This document shows positions 7,177 through 8,036 of a DNA stretch of 8,036 nt, piece by piece; the stretch's first letter is position 1; each line of letters opens with the position of its first letter. This stretch comes from an uncultured delta proteobacterium (GTDB lineage: Bacteria > Myxococcota_A > Polyangia > Polyangiales > Polyangiaceae). The position numbers were made by a program, and so were the translations under genes. The notes below the pieces were generated by a model. The model had not been told where the DNA came from, did no database searches, and worked only from the letters and a program-made list of their open reading frames with translations. Location: assembly GCA_903858055.1 (NCBI GenBank), contig CAIOHM010000459.1, forward strand, positions 1 to 8,036, read 5' to 3'.

Positions 7177-7343
7177 GGGGAACCTCGTCGGGAAAGGGGG
7201 CACGCCTCACGGTGTGGAGGCGCACTGAACCGTCATTCACTCCGTTCTTGCCTCCCTAACGCGCCGTGTCAACCGTTTCGCGCCGCCGCCGCGCAGTCTG
7301 TGGTACCGGCCCTCGCGGACACCTTGTGACGAAGGAGACTGCG
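7177..7343. other. Divergent intergenic region between fadI and the DUF6918-like gene
   Basis: This spacer must carry the promoters of both flanking genes. On the fadI side a TTGACA hexamer (7272-7267, minus strand) and the FadR-like half-site (7222-7239) are the only signals I can point to. On the plus side, apart from the ribosome binding site at 7331-7337, no convincing -35/-10 pair is visible. Confidence 0.55.
7222..7239 (-). promoter_or_regulatory. Candidate FadR-like (TetR family) operator half-site upstream of fadI
   Basis: On the minus strand, bases 7239-7222 read TGAATGACGGTTCAGTGC. The left half TGAATGA matches perfectly the half-site of the TetR-family FadR operator known from Bacillus (TGAATGA, four bases, TCATTCA); the right half matches in four of seven positions. 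It lies 46-63 bases upstream of the proposed fadI start. A TTGACA hexamer on the same strand (7272-7267) could be a -35 element, with a poor -10 (AAGAAC) 17 bases on; this would place the site over the transcription start. The match is partial and may be chance. Confidence 0.28.
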
Positions 7344-7787
7344 ATGCCGACCTTGAGCGATGCCTTCACCGGAGACGACGCGAAGAAAGCCGCCGTGGTG
7401 GAGGACTGCTGCACGTTGATCGACGAAGAGGTCGCCTCGCGCGGTGGCATTTCGGGCCTCGCGCTCAAGGCAGGCTACGGCGCCATCAAGGGCATCAAGC
7501 CGGGCTTCGTGAAGGGCGTGGTCACGGACCTCCTCCCCGAGTTCGCGGCAGCGCTCGAGGCCGTGTACCAAGAGGCGCGTCAGTCGACCCGCGGCGTCGC
7601 GAGCCACCTCGAAGCGAACGCGGCCCGCGTGGCCGACGCGCTCCTGAGCATCACGGACGAGAAGGCCGCGCGCTCGAAGAACAACCTCGTGAAGTCGACC
7701 TACGAGAAGCTCCGCAGCGGCGCGAAGAAGAACGTCGAGCAGGCGGTCCCGCGTCTCGCGAAGCTCGTCGAGAAGCACGTCGGCTGA
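7344..7787 (+). CDS. Uncharacterised conserved protein, DUF6918-like (147 aa)
   Basis: This is a small soluble protein without a signal peptide or membrane segment. The sequence reads as helices throughout. Notable segments are KKAAVVEDCCTLIDEEVASRG (14-34), GISGLALKAGYGAIKGIKPGFV (35-56), a VTDLLPEFAAALEAVY block (60-75), VADALLSITDEKA (96-108) and a Lys/Arg-rich C-terminus (SGAKKNVEQAVPRLAKLVEKHV). From memory this pattern (regulatory-looking start, GLSG-AVK-GY--K--KPG, LLPEF---L, V-DALLS-TD, KK-YE-LR--AKKHV) is that of proteins labelled DUF6918, found mainly in high-GC bacteria. I could not verify the family by search and no function is known to me. ATG 7344 is chosen because GAAGGAG sits seven bases upstream, one of the two best ribosome binding sites in the window. 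GTG 7326 in the same frame is less likely. It is divergent from fadI and followed by a possible terminator, so probably monocistronic. Confidence 0.85.
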   Translation: MPTLSDAFTGDDAKKAAVVEDCCTLIDEEVASRGGISGLALKAGYGAIKGIKPGFVKGVVTDLLPEFAAALEAVYQEARQSTRGVASHLEANAARVADALLSITDEKAARSKNNLVKSTYEKLRSGAKKNVEQAVPRLAKLVEKHVG

Positions 7788-7809
7788 GGCACTCCCCTCG
7801 CCCCCCGAG

Positions 7810-7846
7810 AGGCCGCGCTCCCAAAAGGGTCCGCGGCTTCTTCGCG
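7810..7846 (+). terminator. Possible intrinsic terminator after the DUF6918-like gene
   Basis: Bases 7810-7817 and 7832-7839 form an eight-pair outer stem built on GCCGCG/CGCGGC with a G-U and an A-U pair at its foot. A symmetrical 2x2 internal loop is followed by an inner CCC/GGG stem with an AAAA loop (7823-7826). The tail TTCTTCGCGTT is only moderately U-rich. The hairpin starts 22 bases after the stop codon, the expected place for a terminator of this gene. Confidence 0.5.
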
Positions 7847-7959
7847 TTCCGGGCGACACGCAAAACGCCGCCGGTCGAACGACGACGCGCATGGGTCGGG
7901 ACCCAAGCGCCAACGAAACCACGCCGGGACCCGAGCGCAGCGACGTACCGCGAAATGCG

Positions 7960-7988
7960 AAAAGCCGATGGGCCCAACGCCACCGGCT
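7960..7988 (-). terminator. Terminator-like hairpin for a minus-strand gene right of the window
   Basis: On the minus strand, AGCCGGUGG (7988-7980) pairs with CCAUCGGCU (7971-7963) in a nine-bp stem with one G-U wobble and an eight-base loop, followed by a U run (7963-7960) and a further AUUUCG. On the plus strand the wobble becomes an A-C mismatch and no T-run follows. It would act on transcripts entering from the right edge. Confidence 0.55.
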
Positions 7989-8007
7989 CCTCCGCTCGCC
8001 AACAATG

Positions 8008-8036
8008 AAAAAGCGCTCGGGTCGGGACCCGAGCGC
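8008..8036 (-). terminator. Palindromic hairpin with T-run, terminator for a gene right of the window
   Basis: GCGCTCGGGTC (8013-8023) and GACCCGAGCGC (8026-8036) are perfect 11-base inverted arms around GG. On the minus strand the hairpin is followed by five U (8012-8008) and CAUUG, the layout of an intrinsic terminator. The palindrome touches the window edge. If T residues follow on the plus strand, it would work in both directions. Together with the hairpin at 7960-7988 it implies a minus-strand gene ending just outside. Confidence 0.65.

Larger units (their letters stand above)
7788..8036. other. Non-coding 3' intergenic region
   Basis: These 249 bases hold no gene I can support. Open frames across them on the minus strand run into the 3' half of the upstream gene in antisense and are Arg-rich, without family resemblance or a ribosome binding site. 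The region holds the hairpins and repeats listed separately and is the convergent junction between the DUF6918-like gene and a presumed minus-strand gene off the right edge. Confidence 0.6.
7887..8036. repeat. Three related GGGACCC-(G/A)-AGCGC elements, two as 24-bp palindromes
   Basis: Copy 1 (7887-7910) is a 24-bp palindrome with arms GCGCATGGGTC and GACCCAAGCGC, 10 of 11 positions matching, around GG. Copy 3 (8013-8036) is the perfect version with arms GCGCTCGGGTC and GACCCGAGCGC. Copy 2 (7926-7938) is a half element, GGGACCCGAGCGC, identical over 13 bases to the right half of copy 3. The elements start 28 and 98 bases apart (right halves 7898, 7926, 8024). I saw no further copy in the window. 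Only copy 3 carries a terminator-like T-run, so termination alone does not explain the set. Confidence 0.6.

Noticed and set aside
5824..7329. A 501-codon open frame on the plus strand antisense to fadI
   Set aside because: Same composition artefact; the thiolase on the minus strand is complete and unambiguous.
7651..8005. Arg-rich open frames on the minus strand across the right-hand intergenic region
   Set aside because: They overlap the 3' end of the DUF6918-like gene in antisense, cross two hairpins and have no start signal or family resemblance.
7887..8036. CRISPR array or integron attC-like site
   Set aside because: The three repeated elements are unevenly spaced (28 and 98 bases), only 13-24 bp, and no cas gene, integrase or attC core sites are present.

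Overview
The window is a GC-rich stretch of bacterial chromosome holding ordinary, densely packed genes. Composition (very high G+C, with long spurious open frames antisense to almost every gene), the mix of strong and absent Shine-Dalgarno sites, and the gene content point to a soil or aquatic proteobacterium-like organism. A member of Myxococcota (former Deltaproteobacteria) is my best guess, but this is inference; there is no rRNA or marker gene to settle it. I see no mobile element, CRISPR array, tRNA, rRNA or defence system.

Left part (1-2092). The 3' end of a HEAT-repeat-like gene overlaps a single-domain rhodanese (ATGA overlap, plus strand). A small membrane-anchored protein of unknown function converges on them from the minus strand. 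It is transcribed divergently from a family 2 glycosyltransferase (1331-2092, plus), with 59 bp between the two start codons.

Middle and right part (2103-7176, minus strand). Reading in the direction of transcription: fadI (3-ketoacyl-CoA thiolase), fadJ (enoyl-CoA hydratase/3-hydroxyacyl-CoA dehydrogenase), then purB (adenylosuccinate lyase). fadI and fadJ overlap by one base (TGATG), and a strong ribosome binding site for fadJ lies inside the end of fadI. Together they encode the hydration, oxidation and thiolysis steps of fatty-acid beta-oxidation, in the same order as E. coli fadI-fadJ. A strong intrinsic terminator (12-bp stem, GAGA loop, U-rich tail) closes this operon 21 bp after fadJ. 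purB is therefore probably a separate unit, and a 16-bp perfect inverted repeat lies in its leader.

Right end (7204-8036). A 140-bp divergent spacer separates fadI from a 147-residue protein of an uncharacterised family (I recall the type as DUF6918), which has a good Shine-Dalgarno site and a possible terminator. The last 249 bp are non-coding. They hold two minus-strand terminator-like hairpins in tandem, which imply a minus-strand gene just beyond the window. They also hold three related copies of a GGGACCC-(G/A)-AGCGC element, two of them as 24-bp palindromes.

Nothing here looks like a previously undescribed multi-gene system. The points most worth a second look are the palindromic repeats at the right end, the low-complexity N-terminal extension of the thiolase, and the candidate operators upstream of fadI and purB.
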